Source of the DNA: Beta vulgaris subsp. vulgaris
Taxonomy: Eukaryota; Streptophyta; Magnoliopsida; Caryophyllales; Amaranthaceae
NCBI RefSeq assembly: GCF_026745355.1
Contig: NC_079210.1
Span: 10,009,137 to 10,073,136 of the forward strand
Length of the DNA: 64,000 bases
Reading direction: 5' to 3'
In this document: positions 1 through 11,400 of the stretch, piece by piece
How the letters are laid out: each line of letters starts with the position of its first letter
Numbering within the stretch: the stretch's first letter is position 1
Position numbers and translations under genes: made by a program
Notes under the pieces: model-generated
Databases searched by the model: none
Told to the model about the DNA's origin: nothing
Seen by the model: only the letters and a program-made list of their open reading frames with translations

Positions 1-1
1 T

Positions 2-1085
2 GACGGCGACGAATGTCAACAAGTGTTGCAAGACATGCATGATGGATGTTGCGGCAACCATTCAGGAGGACGCAGCCTGTCCAACAAGACCTTGCGCATG
101 GGATATTATTGGTCGACGTTACGTCAAGACGTCGTCGAATACGCCAAAAGATGTGACGCCTGCCAGCGACATGCCGCCATGTCACACAAACCTGCTGAAA
201 AGCTGCATCCTACGATAACCCCTTGGCCCTTCATGAGGTGGGGAATGGACATCGTCGGAAAACTTCCCCAAGCGCCAGGGCAGAAAGTCTTCATGTTAGC
301 CTTAACAGACTATTTCTCTAAATGGATTGAGGCAGACTCATTTACCCAGGTACGCGATAAAGAGGTTATTACTTTTATATGGCGTAACATCATATGCAGG
401 TTCGGCGTTCCTTCCCAAAACATTTGCGACAACGGCTCCCAATTCATTAGCACACCCACAAGAAACTTCTTGGCCAAGTGGAACATACAACTCAGCACCG
501 CAACGCCTACGTATCCACAGACCAATGGTCAAGCTGAATCCAGCAATAAATCAATTATCAAAGTCATCAAGAGGCGTCTCAGAGCTGCCAAAGGAAAGTG
601 GGCAGAGGAGCTCCCGTCAATTCTTTGGGCAAACAGGACTACTCCGAGGACGGCGACAGGGCAAACCCCTTTTTCCCTAGTATACGGGGGTGAAGCTGTC
701 CTCCCTCCTGAAGTGCGCATCCCGACGTCGCGCTATGGGCTTTTGACGCCATAAAGGAATGACGAGGAGCTGAGTCACGACATTGTCACTAGTGAGGAGT
801 TAAGGGAAGCAGCGCTTGTCCGTATGGCGTCCCAGCAGCAGATAGTAGCCAGAAGCTTCAACAAAGAACGTCAAAGCTAAAACTTTCAATGTGGGAGATT
901 GGGTGTTAAGAGAAGTCTTTCAAAACACCAAGGAGCTCAATGCAGGCAAGTTAGCACCAGCGTGGAAAGGTCCGTATAGAATTCAGAAAGTAGTTGGCAA
1001 TGGCGCATATCGAATATGTGTTCAAGACGGCAAGCCTGTTCCCAGAAGTTGGAATGTCGTCCACCTTAAGCGTTACCATTTTTGA
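2..1085 (+). pseudogene. Ty3/gypsy integrase (pol C-terminal part), frameshifted
   Basis: The frame is open from base 2. The first ~60 residues carry the H-H-C-C zinc-binding module of integrases (MHDG, GNHSGG, then CDACQRH). The DDE core follows, with Asp in GMDIVGKL, Asp in ICDNGSQF and Glu in NGQAESSNKS, so all three catalytic acids are present. The frame breaks near 750, continues in another frame through the EELREAALVRM region, breaks again near 880, and resumes at 891-1085 with the C-terminal beta-barrel segment (AWKGPYRIQKVV) and terminal NVVHLKRYHF plus stop. Integrase inserts element cDNA into host DNA. With two frameshifts this copy should be inactive unless the breaks are sequence errors. 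The family assignment is firm. Confidence 0.88.
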
Positions 1086-1776
1086 ATAAGAACGTCGTTG
1101 CAAAGTAAACAATTACAATAGGTAACGTCGTACTTAAAATGTCATAAATATGTTATGCTTGACAAGTGTATCTTCTTTTTACTAACATCGGTATTTGAGA
1201 TGTATTAATAATAACAGTGTAGGTGCATTTGTCATATAAGTAAAGGTCGCAACATCATACGTCGCTGTCATCAGTTATAAACTCTCTATGGCTACACTCT
1301 AACGATACAGGGGCAACATACGTATTACAAAATGAACACCCTGCCCCGTCAGATACGCCTCGTCAAATTCTACGTTTACAACGACAAAAGGCCAGAGTTT
1401 TTAGTTGGAAGTGGTGAATCACCCTTCATTGCAACCAAAACATCTCTCGGTCCACATTACAAAGGTACCTTACAACGCCACATACACATACATACATATT
1501 TGTGTTCATAAAGCAAACGAAAACATCATCCATGACAGACGTGCATAATGGGGAAAACAACACAACACAACATTGTCACACATTGACATATAGTTAAATG
1601 CGAATGTTAAACACAAATGTCAATACCATAAAAACATATTAAGACAAAGATAAAAGTTTTGCGACAAATCACACCAAAAGTATCAAAGTTTCGGTGACAT
1701 AGCACCCAAAAGCATCTATTACAAATACTAACTATTCATTACAGGTGACGCAGCACCTTGCAGGAACCAGTAGAAG
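1086..1776. other. Non-coding spacer of the Tat element
   Basis: AT-rich sequence between the integrase stop and the 3' end of the antisense gene. No open frame or repeat was recognised. It probably holds the antisense gene's 3' UTR and the long untranslated region typical of Tat elements. Confidence 0.5.
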
Positions 1777-3581
1777 TCAAGCAGCGCCGTCGATGTCGGT
1801 GTGGACGCCAGAGTCAGCCGTCGCCATGACGTCAGCGCTGTTCTCACCTTCAGGGACTAAGTCTTCTGGCGTCCCAAACACCTCCAGAAATTGCTGAATG
1901 TCCGCTTCAGGGGTCCATTTTGACGTCTGACCCTCCAAGAACTGCTTCATCAGCCTGACCTTGGTCTTCCAAGTGTACCGGCTAGCAGCGTCCATCAGTT
2001 CCTCGCGGAGGCTGGCAATTGTGGCGTCCGTCTCTTCCTTCATCGACGTCAGGCTTGCCACGTGGCTGGCGTTTTGACCTTTCTCCTTAGTCAGTTCCCC
2101 GGACAGCTCCGTTATCTTCTTTTCTGCCGCCGTCAAAGCTGTGGAGGACCTGTCCAATTTATCACGGAGTGTCTTGCACTCCTTCTCTAAGGTGGTGGCA
2201 GCAGAACGTAGCGCCAGAGAATTTTGGGTAGCCTATTTGAATGGTCGGCGTCAGTAAGTACATTTAAAACATCTAAATGACATAACGTGTGTTAGTTGGC
2301 TTACAGGTAGTTGCAGGGCCAATCCTTCGTTTGCCACCGTAATCGGGGGCAAACTGGCTAGACGACGCTGAGGCGCGGGGAACGCAAGCTTCTCTGCCGA
2401 CGGGAAGATTGTCGGAGCAGTAATTTCACAGAAGTTCTTGGGGAGGGAGATGGTGAAAGTCTGACCCTCTGCGAGAGGTGTCCAGCTGGCAGGCTTAGGG
2501 GTTTCAGTTGGAGGTGCCGTCCTGGCGACCTTGGGAGCGCCCATCGACGACGGCGTCACTGCAGAGGCACTTGCGGCTTGCTTCCTCTTCCTGGCCCGTT
2601 CTAACATTTCGGCTTCAGAGAGGCCAACAGTTGGGGTCTTGGATCTTGTAGACATGGTGTTTTCTGGAAGACGCTTGGTGCTGTCAGTTTCAAGAGATAA
2701 GAAAAAATGACAGAGGTAATATGAAAGGATACGTTACCTGACGCCATGGATGGACTGGTGTTGGTAGTGTGCTCTTCTGTAGACTGGGGCAAGACGTCTC
2801 CTTCTGACGACGTCAACTCAAACTTGTTGCGGAACGTCCTTTCTTTGGGAGAGTATTTCTTGAGGAGTTGGTTGATTTTGGCTTTGCTGAGGGTCGAATC
2901 TTCGACAGGCAAGGGCAGAATTTCTGCAGTCACAAAGGAAATTAAGAGAGAACATGTAATGAGAAGTCAATTACCTTCAGAGTTCCACCCGTCATGTAAG
3001 TACTCAAAGCTCTTTCCCAAAGAATTCTTGTCTACAAAGAAGTATCTTTTCTTCCATCCTCTGTCATTAGCCCCGGAGTTTTCCACCAAAGATTGTTTTC
3101 CCGGTTTTAGGAAAAAAGTGTATCTAGAAACTTCTACCCTTTTAATTTCGTACATGTATAGGAGGTCTTCTAGGGTGAATTCTATGTTTGCATCTTGGGC
3201 CAATTTGTCAATCACATGAATCACACGCCAAACAAGTGGCATAATTTGACCGGGGCTAACTTGCATGGTGGTTAGGAGTTGAGTCATGAGGGGGTTAAAG
3301 GGAAAAGAGTACCCAATTTTGAAAGGATATTCGTACAAAACTACCCAGCCGATGGGGAAGTCATCAGGACGTTGCTCTTCGTCAGGGATTCTAGTTATGG
3401 CAGACTCAGGTAGACCAAAATTTTCTATTAGGACAATTACTTCTTCTTCAGTAAACTCACTGGCAACACTTTTTCCCCCAATGACGCCTGTTTCTAAAAT
3501 GACTACTTCGTCTGAATTTTCTGCCATTTTTGAGGTTCTTTTTGATTTCCTAATCTTGGGAAGATTTTCTTTGGGAGCCAT
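1777..3581 (-). CDS. Antisense gene of Tat retrotransposon (Transposase_28-like), four exons
   Basis: Four minus-strand blocks join through GT-AG introns into one frame of 535 codons: 3581-2975, 2923-2738, 2663-2305 and 2232-1777, with introns of 51, 74 and 72 bp. Start is MAPKENLPKIRKSKR. Exon 1 looks like the 'putative gypsy type transposon' domain (Transposase_28), e.g. GLPESAITRIPDEEQRP and WVVLYEYPFKIGYSFPF. Exon 3 has a basic patch (ERARKRKQ); exon 4 is an Ala/Glu/Lys-rich likely coiled coil (LEKECKTLRDKLDR) and ends acidic. Intron 2 has two possible acceptors; only the inner one (2663) keeps the frame. Antisense genes at this position are known in Tat elements such as maize Grande, but their function is unknown. 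Exon joins are my inference. Confidence 0.72.
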
Positions 3582-3763
3582 TTAAAGAAAGTAATACGGA
3601 AAGATTTGAGAAGAAGGAGTTACCTGGTTCTTGAGCCTTCAAGAAATTGAATAAATCGCCTGAAGAAGTAGCCGTTTGAAGAGAGAGTGGGTTTTTAATG
3701 AAGAGAGAGAAAAAGTTGGGAGAAAATGAGGATGTGAAAGGACAAAGTTGATGATGGGGGTGT

Positions 3764-3772
3764 CTTAAATAG
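3764..3772 (-). promoter_or_regulatory. TATA-like box for the antisense gene
   Basis: Minus strand reads CTATTTAAG about 185 bp upstream of the antisense start codon and ~100 bp inside the 3' LTR boundary. The following leader contains a possible donor (CCAG/gtaact near 3625), so a 5' UTR intron is possible. Position and sequence are suggestive only. Confidence 0.4.
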
Positions 3773-3873
3773 AGAAGCGTGTAGAGATGGAGAAAGTGGG
3801 TGGTTTCCCCAACGTGATGATTGACGGTTTTCTTACACAATTGGTTCTCTGACACGCGTCAATCAGGGGCAAT

Positions 3874-4410
3874 TGTTGGGCCCTCAATTCTCGTGCATTT
3901 TGGCGGGCTTGACATTTATTTTGAATCTGCGAAGAGGGCGTGGCAGTTGGATGAAGCAAGGGTATGACCAAGTCAGGGGACGTTGCACAGCGTCATTTTG
4001 GCAGTTGAGAGATACTTGGGATTGCGCTGACGTGGCCCCCGTAGTGCGGAACGACTAAAAGGCAGCTGGGGAATATATCTTTAGGAATATATATACGTAT
4101 TTTGTAATCACATGTAACCCTAATTGCTTATTTCTCTATCATCTCTCCCATCATCTCTCTAGAATTACACGCACATCTCTCTTCTCTCTAAATATTCTAA
4201 GTCTCATTACCATTGTAATCGGATACTATTGTAACATCTACATCAGCGTCATACTAGTGGATTGGTGATCAAGAGCATCACCCGCGGTTTTTCCCTTTTG
4301 GGTTTTCTGCGTCAATAATTCCTTGTTATTTTTATCGCTTTACTTGTTTTGCATAGTTCGTTTCATTTATAATGTTGATTGCTATAAGTATGATGATCTA
4401 GTTGTTGGCA
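3874..4410 (+). repeat. 3' LTR of the Tat element (approximate)
   Basis: It probably begins at TGTTGGGCCC after the purine-rich CAGGGGC. It contains a TATATATA box at 4088-4095, and the 3' part has the phrase TTTTCCCTTTTGGGTTTTC typical of plant LTR U5 ends. Possible ends are the TGCGTCA at 4314 or the TTGGCA at 4410. The downstream copy boundary cannot be fixed without the 5' LTR. Confidence 0.55.
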
Positions 4411-5284
4411 CCTAAACCTTTTTTACTTGGTACAAAATCGGCATAAACAATTGTTATAATTATATTTTTGATATTTTTGTTTGAAGCCTTCGTTGATTTG
4501 TAAGTGAATTTGTAATTTAGAATGTGAAGGGGGTAATATAGTCTATTCATTCGGGGACACCATAACCCCCATTCCCTTATATAATAGAGATATGTTGTAC
4601 TTTAATTCTTGAATGATATTTTACATAAATCTTTTTACCTTGATAATTAATCGCTATTATATAATAGAAAAAGACAGGTCTAGATATATTAAAAGTTTCA
4701 TTATATATAGGAAACACTATAAAAAAGTAAATAATTTTGTTCTTGTCTAACTTTTAAATTCTGATTTCACTACAAATACACCTCTATTTTTTATCATGAT
4801 CCACCATTAATTGTGAATGGTTCTTGAGAATAGTGATTTGTAAGTAAATTTTTGTAAATATTTTTGTATGTATGGACGTTCTAGGTTATTAGTTTTAGTT
4901 TATAGGTTAATTTTAAGTTTTAATAGAGTTTCGTGATTATTTGTGTAATTTGCGTGATTTTATAACGTAATTTTCACAATTGTATGAGTGACTTGTAAAG
5001 TTTATTCTTTTAAGTGATTTGTGAGTGTGTGTTATAAATTAATTTTGGGTGGTTTTCTTTGAGTGGCAATTTTGATTTTGACATTCCTTTTGTAATTTAG
5101 AAAGGAAAAAGGGATAAAATAGGCATTTCAAAAGAGGACACCATTGCTCTTTTTTCCCTTAGAGATGAAATAAGTCTACTTGAGTTAGAGTGTTAGTCTA
5201 AAAAAAAAAAAGATAACAAACCCAACTCCCTCATTATCTGTCTCCTCTCGTGTCTTCTGTTCAAAGAACCCAAACTACAGCTAC
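4411..5284. other. AT-rich intergenic sequence with a diverged ~70-bp duplicate
   Basis: No gene seen. Segments 4509-4578 and 5089-5160 both start with TTTGTAATTTAGAA, contain GGGGACACCAT/GAGGACACCAT and end in CCCTT, with partial self-complementarity (GGGGGT...ACCCCC in the first). They may be exon-like or MITE remnants. Confidence 0.4.
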
Positions 5285-5287
5285 TTA

Positions 5288-5634
5288 GGCTATGTTCAGT
5301 TCACCTTATTTTTGCTTATTTCAAATCTAATCAGATCAGAAAAAATAAGTTCAGATCAGATCAGTTCAGATCATGCTTATATTTAAAAATCATTATATCT
5401 TTCATTACATATTAGTAAAAATTATAATAATTGAATATTAATAAAGTACTCATTGAGATGAATCAAACAAGACCCCACATGACTATATTTTTTCTTATAT
5501 ATTGAGAAAAATCTAAAAGATAAAATCTTATAATCAGATCAGTTCAGATCAGATCAGATCAGATCAGAGAAAATAAGTTCAGATCAGATCAGATAAGTTC
5601 AGATCAGAAAATTTCAGGTGAACTAAACATAGCC
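5288..5634. mobile_element. Tourist-like MITE (PIF/Harbinger type)
   Basis: 347 bp with 19-bp terminal inverted repeats, GGCTATGTTCAGTTCACCT at the left and its complement with one mismatch at the right. It is flanked by TTA on both sides (5285-5287, 5635-5637), the 3-bp target duplication of PIF/Harbinger elements. Both inner flanks carry runs of TCAGATCAGATC, likely subterminal transposase sites. It has no coding capacity. Confidence 0.88.
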
Positions 5635-5637
5635 TTA

Positions 5638-6150
5638 ATTAAGGAGAGAAACCCCAAAATCCTAAAAAAAATCCTTTCTCTCTCTCGAGAAACCTCAAAC
5701 CCTCGTGCGAAATCCCAATTCCTTGCCTGTCTCTCTCCCCTGTTCGCCGGCGTCATAAGTTCTCCGGAACCCTCCGTTTCCTCGCCACTGATGCGGGGTG
5801 CTGCCTCGCCGCAGCTGCTGTCAGAGTTGTTGGTGCTATCGTGGGTTTTCCCCTGTCCCGTGTTTCTCTCTCCTCTGGTATGCATTGGTTGATGCTGTCG
5901 TCGCTGCCACCGTGTTGCTGCTGCATCGAGAATCGACGAACAACCGCCGGAATTTCGTCGCTGGCGTCGCGCTTCTATTGTCCACCCTTGTCGGCTCTCC
6001 GTCACCACTCGCCGGAGGCCCAAACTCCCCTCCCCTGTTCTTGCTCTCGCTGCCGTTGTTATTGGTTGTTGCTGCCACCTTGCGCCTGATGTTGCCGTCG
6101 ACGCAGATGCTGTGTATGGGTTTTCGTAATTTGTCGAGTACCAAAGGTAC
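5638..6150 (+). other. GC- and CT-rich leader-like segment, possibly LTR R/U5
   Basis: Starts AGAGAAACCCCAAAATCC, continues CT-rich, then becomes GC-rich with Leu/Ser-coding triplet runs (CTGCTG, GTTGTT). It ends at CCAAAG/gtac, a possible splice donor, where the solo LTR inserted. The layout resembles the leader inside the chromovirus LTR at 25380-25680. I do not treat its open frames as genes. Confidence 0.35.
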
Positions 6151-7425
6151 TGTTGGAACCCAAGGTGACACTCAAGAAGGGGGGATTGAATTGAGTGACA
6201 AAATCTGATCGATTTTCGCAAAATCTCTGTTATCGCACAGTGCCAGACACTGTGTGAAACGCTCGTAAATTTCTGTTTTGAGTTTTTGCGAAAATAAAAA
6301 CTAAAAAATATTAAATCAATACTCAAACTCAAGATATAACGTGGTTCAATCTCACCTCTGAGATCTACGTCCACCAGAAACAAAAACTCTTTTATTTCTT
6401 TGTATCCTAAAATATCAACCTCTTGATACAATAAGATTTCCCTCACTACTAACTCTAGTAGTGACCCCCAACACTTAACTCTAAGTGTTGACACTCTCTA
6501 TAATGGTGAAATTACAGAAAGAACACGATCCTCAATTGTGTGCTTCTTAGTCAAGCAATTTTGAGGACAATTACAATCGTTGGATAGTTACTTAAACTGA
6601 CTCGAACAGTGCTATGCTCTGTGCCCTAGGAAACTGTTTTCAGCTCTTAATATTTTCGATTTTTCTCTCTGAAAACATGAGATCTAAAAGTGAATTATAC
6701 ATCCCTTTTATAAGACTTGGTTTGGACGAAAATCCTTCAAAAATATCTTTATCTTTTAATCCTTAATTTAAGGATAAAACTCTCTTTTTAGAAAAACAAA
6801 CTTTATCTTTTTCTATCTTTATCTTTAATCTCAAAAAGATAAGTTTTTTCCTTATTAGATTTTCTTTTCAACTAAAATTCTGTTTTTATCAAAAAATATT
6901 TTCCAAATCCTTTTTGAAAACCAAATTACGTTGTTTACTAAAATTCTTTTCTAAAACACGTTTTCATAAAATTATTTTCATAAAACACGTTTGTAAAAAT
7001 ATTTTTCTAAAACCACGTTTTTTTATAAAACTCTTTTTCTAAAACATTTTTTTATGAAAATCTTTTATCTTATTTTATAAACTAATTTCCTTTTTATATA
7101 GACATATAATATTAATACAATTATTTATTTTCTTAACTCTAAGAAAATAATAATTATACTAATTTTATATTTCTATATTTAGCACATAGTATATCACCTA
7201 ATTCAAGCCTATTACATTTTTACACAAAGTAACTATTCTAAAGAACATATAAACTTGACTTCAATCTTGATTCTTCTTTTCTTCAAAGTCTTCATTTATT
7301 AATTCCTTTCTTCATGCATCTGTTTCAACTGTTACATACTTTCATACTAAAATATATTATATTAATTTTCATCATCAAAACATAATATGTGCATAAACCA
7401 TAACATGTACATGCACAACAGGTAC
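6146..7425. mobile_element. Solo LTR with 5-bp target duplication
   Basis: The LTR is 6151-7420 (1270 bp), starts TGTTGGAACCC and ends ATGCACAACA, and is flanked on both sides by GGTAC (6146-6150 and 7421-7425). No internal domain is present, so it is a solo LTR left by recombination between the two LTRs of a full element. The lineage is not clear; copia is possible. Orientation is not assigned. Confidence 0.9.
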
Positions 7426-8187
7426 TAACCATTCTAATTTCTCTTGTGAATTGAATTTTTTTCCATTGAAGTTATAAAATTGGGTTTTGATTATGAAAGT
7501 GTTCGATGGTTGATTATGTGAATATATATGTTGAATTGTTACTTGTTTAAATTAAAAAGAACCAATGTTGTTGTTTTTTTGATATGTTGGTGTGGTGGTG
7601 GCAGTTGTTGTTGCTGCATTGTCGTTATTGTTGCTGTGTTATCGTTGTTGTTGCTGCGCTGTGTTGTGCTATTGAGGTGGTGGTGGTGGTTATGGTTGAT
7701 GTGCCGCTGCCTTGGGCTACTGTCAATCGGTATAAACCCAAGTCTTTTTCATCCTCTTTTTCTGATTTCAGAACTCAAATTTGTTATGTTTGATAATTTT
7801 AATAGTTCAGCTTTAATATTGGTGTGAAGGTGCACAAGGAATGATGATTTGTGATTGGAATCTAATTACTATGATGTGAAACTTTGTTGTGATTTTGGAT
7901 GTCATATAGAACTCATTAGTGGGTGTATATCTCACCTGATGGAATTAGTTGCACGAGTTAGTTAAGAGATCATTATGTGATGAGGTGGTTTGGTTACCAA
8001 TGACATATAATGTGATTTTTGTTGTATGATGCAATTAATTTTATGAAAGAAAGGAATTTCACTTTAGAGTTTTATTTTAATCTAAGCTTGGCATTACTTA
8101 ACTAGTTTGGAAGGAATTGGTAGTATGAGTGTCATTTGTTCTAGGTTAATAGAAAGCTATTATGAGTTCATTGTTAATTATAAATAA
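7426..8187. other. AT-rich sequence with GTT/GCT triplet tract
   Basis: Continues the sequence interrupted by the solo LTR. A degenerate GTT/GCT/GGT triplet tract occupies about 7565-7700. No supported gene. It looks like the body of a chromovirus-type LTR or an intron. Confidence 0.35.
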
Positions 8188-8458
8188 GTGAAATTATTGG
8201 GTCAGACCGTCTGATCCAATAGCATCTGTCGGACGGGCTGAGCCCAACTTAACGCGCGCGGGCTTTTTTTTTTAATATTTGTTTTGTGATTTTATATTTG
8301 ATTACTGTTGCATCGCAAATATGGTTAAGAGGATCAGAGATGAAGTTTCTAGGTATAATTTGTTTTGATTTTTGCTGGATCTGTTTTTTTTTTTCCAAAT
8401 TTTTAGTGCGTTGTTGTGTTTTTAAGATGTCGTTGTTGTTTATGTAATTGTAATGCAG

Positions 8459-11400
8459 CTCGAATTCGAAGAAGGTGAACACTGATGAATCTTCTGCTTC
8501 ACGAAAACATTTGGTTGTGTCTACCGCTGGGAAGAAGAAAGAGAAAGATGCTGATTATGATCCAAGGTATGTTTCGATATCTCGTAGTTATTTTGTTAAG
8601 TTAATTTTTTTATTTCTTTTTTTTATTGTTGTTTTTGTTTCATTTTTTTCGGTTTTTTCACCAAATACCCCCGAGTTTTCATGAAATTCACGAGGTACCC
8701 TCGCACTTTTGAAAATACACGAGGTACCCCTCAGTTTTTAAACAATACATCCAACTACCCTTAATGACTAACGACGTTAACCACCGTTAGTCATTAATCC
8801 TAATTTTGTGTTTAAGCCCTAATTAACCCTAATTCTAACCCTAATCCTAATCCCCTAACCCTAACCCACCCTCTCACCACCCCCTCCCACCACCCCAGCA
8901 GCTTCCCCCTCCCCCACCCCCACCCCAGCAGCTCCCCCCTCCCACCACAGAGCAGCAACCCTCTGCCACCCAAGCACGACTCTATCTCCTGATCTAATTG
9001 CGCGAAAACTGAGAGGGGTGGGGGGAAAGTGTGCAAAAACCGACGAGGGTTGGGGGGAGGGTGCGAAAACGGCAGGGGGTGGGGGGAAGGTGTGCGAAAA
9101 CCGACGAGGGTTGGAGGGAAAGTGTGCGAAAACCGACAGGGGTGGAGGGGGTGGGGGAGGGGACTGAAACTCATCGGAGGTGAGGGGAGGGGAGCGAAAT
9201 TCCAGTGGGGGCTTGGTGGGGTGGGCGGCTGCGAGGGGGTGGAGGAAGGGGCTGCGGCCTGCGAGGGGTGGGGAGGGGCGCGATAGGTGGTTGGGGGAGG
9301 GGTGGTATGCTGAGGTGGTGGGTAGGTTGGGGAGGGGGGGTCTGTTGGGTGGTGGGTGGATGGGGTGGTGGGGTCTGTTAGGTTAAGTTAAGTTAGGGTT
9401 AGGGTTAGGCTTAAGGTTAGCGTTAGTAGTTAATTATGGCTGAAAACAACAAAATAACAGTTAATGACTAACGGTGGTTAACGGAGTTAACCGCCGTTAG
9501 TCATTAAGGGCATTTGGGTGTATTGTTCAGAAACTGAGGGGTACCCCGTGTATTTTCAAAAGTGCGGGGTACCCGGTGAATTTCATGAAAACTCGGGGGT
9601 ATTTGGTGAAAAAATCGTTTTTTTTTTTTTTTTCTGTTTACTTTGGTGATTTTTTTGCTTTAATTGTGATGGATGTTGTTGTCATTTAGTAGCTGTATTG
9701 ATTTCATTTAGTTAAGTGTTTTTTTAGTTGTTATTGTTGTTTTATCATTTTGTAGTGTTTATGTTGTTTTTCATTTTATTTGTTTGTTGTTTCATTTAGA
9801 TATGTATTTCTTTTATTTTATTATGTTTTTGTTTCAGTTGATCCTATCTTTGTTTCATTTACATATTTTTTTTTTTTGTGTGTTTTAATTGTTGTTTTGT
9901 ATCATTCACATATATTTTCCTTTCATTTGATGTTGTTTTACATTTCTACCATTCATTTGGTATTTTGATTTTGTTTTTCTTTGATTTTTTGATGTTTTCA
10001 GTTGATTATTGTATTCTTTCAGTTGATTCTTGTATTCTTTCAGTTGATTCTTGTATTCTTTCAATTGGTATGTAAATTCTTTCAGATTGTTATTGAATTG
10101 CTTAATTTGTTTATTTGGTTTGTTTAATGATTCATGTGATTTTTTTATGTATTTCAGTTGTTTAGTATTTAGCTTATAGCTTCTTTGGTATTTACATATT
10201 ACTACTTTTTTTTTTTTGTAATGGTGTATTTGTTTTGAGTTGGTGTGTTTATTTGGGTGTTTGGTTTGTTTATATTGCAGTATGTTGCTTGTTTATTTTA
10301 TTTGGTTCTTTTTTCTTTTCAGTTAGTGCATCTTTTTTCATCCAGGTTTCATTTTACTTTGTTTCAGTTACTCTTATTATTTTTTCAGCTTGTGTTGTTT
10401 TTCTTTCATTTGGTCTTGATATTGTTTATTTGATTAAACTTTTTTTTCTTTCAACTGTTAGAAATTATTGTATAAGAAGAAAGGCAAAGTTGATTTATCT
10501 TTAGGGAATGTTACATTTGCAAGGTCTAATCCAGACAAAGAGAAAGACACTTTTGATCGATTGTATGTTTTTTCATTATTCTCCTTTTATATGATATGAT
10601 TGTTTCTGTTTTTTTTTATTTTTATTTTTGTTCACTTTTATTAGGAAATTGACAAAGCAAGAAATTAAGTCTATTAGTCTACATGTATTATCAGATTATT
10701 CTCATTTACATGAAATTGTTAGTAACCTTAATGATCAGCAGCAAAGAGACATTAGGGAAATTGGTTTTGACAATCTTCTAGATATTAGGATAAAGAAGTT
10801 ATGTTCGAATCTCTATTTGGAGTTATTGTTGAACTACAGTGCTTTGTGAATGATGTTTATGACAAAGAATGGGAAAATAATTTTTAATAAGTTTACCATT
10901 AGAGATGTGTTGGGTTTACCTGTATTAGACAAAGCAGTTGAGGTGATTGATGATGATGATGCTTTTAAGAGGAAAGATAGTCAGGTTTAGGTAGGAAGTG
11001 TTAGGAGGGATTGACATAAGTTGCTTGATTTTTTGATCCTAAGAAGTCATAGATTAGTAAAAAAAATTGGGATGATTTGTTTAAAAAGTATCAAAGTGAG
11101 GATGATTTTAAGAAGATGTTTGTTATTTTTTCCTTGTCAAAGCTCTTTTATTCACGTGGTGATTTAGGACATGTCTTGAAGTGTGCAAAGAGTTTGGAAG
11201 ATGTATCTTTGATTTCGAGTTATGATTGGTGTGGATACGTGTTACGTAGTCTTTGTAATGTTGTCTTGGACTGTCATCAGAATATAATGACGATAAAGAA
11301 CGAGTTAGGACAGAAGAAAGTCACATTTAAGCTCTGGGAATGCATGCGTGTTCTGGCTCTTGCTGTTATTCACAACTTCAAGTGTCATAATTTTGATTTT

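Larger units (their letters stand above)
1..4410 (+). mobile_element. Tat-lineage Ty3/gypsy retrotransposon, 3' half
   Basis: The window opens inside pol and runs through integrase, a long spacer with an antisense gene, and a 3' LTR. The integrase tail ending in NVVHLKRYHF and an antisense gene between pol and the 3' LTR are both typical of plant Tat/Ogre/Grande-type elements. gag, protease, reverse transcriptase, primer site and 5' LTR lie outside the window. The exact 3' limit is uncertain because no second LTR is available for comparison. Confidence 0.85.

Noticed and set aside
5604..6494. 296-codon minus-strand open frame
   Set aside because: It runs across the MITE end, a leader-like segment, the target duplication and into the solo LTR, so it cannot be an evolved gene; low-complexity Arg/Gln/Ser composition.
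8812..9386. Pro/His and Gly/Arg-rich frames
   Set aside because: C-rich and G-rich interior of the nested inverted-repeat element.
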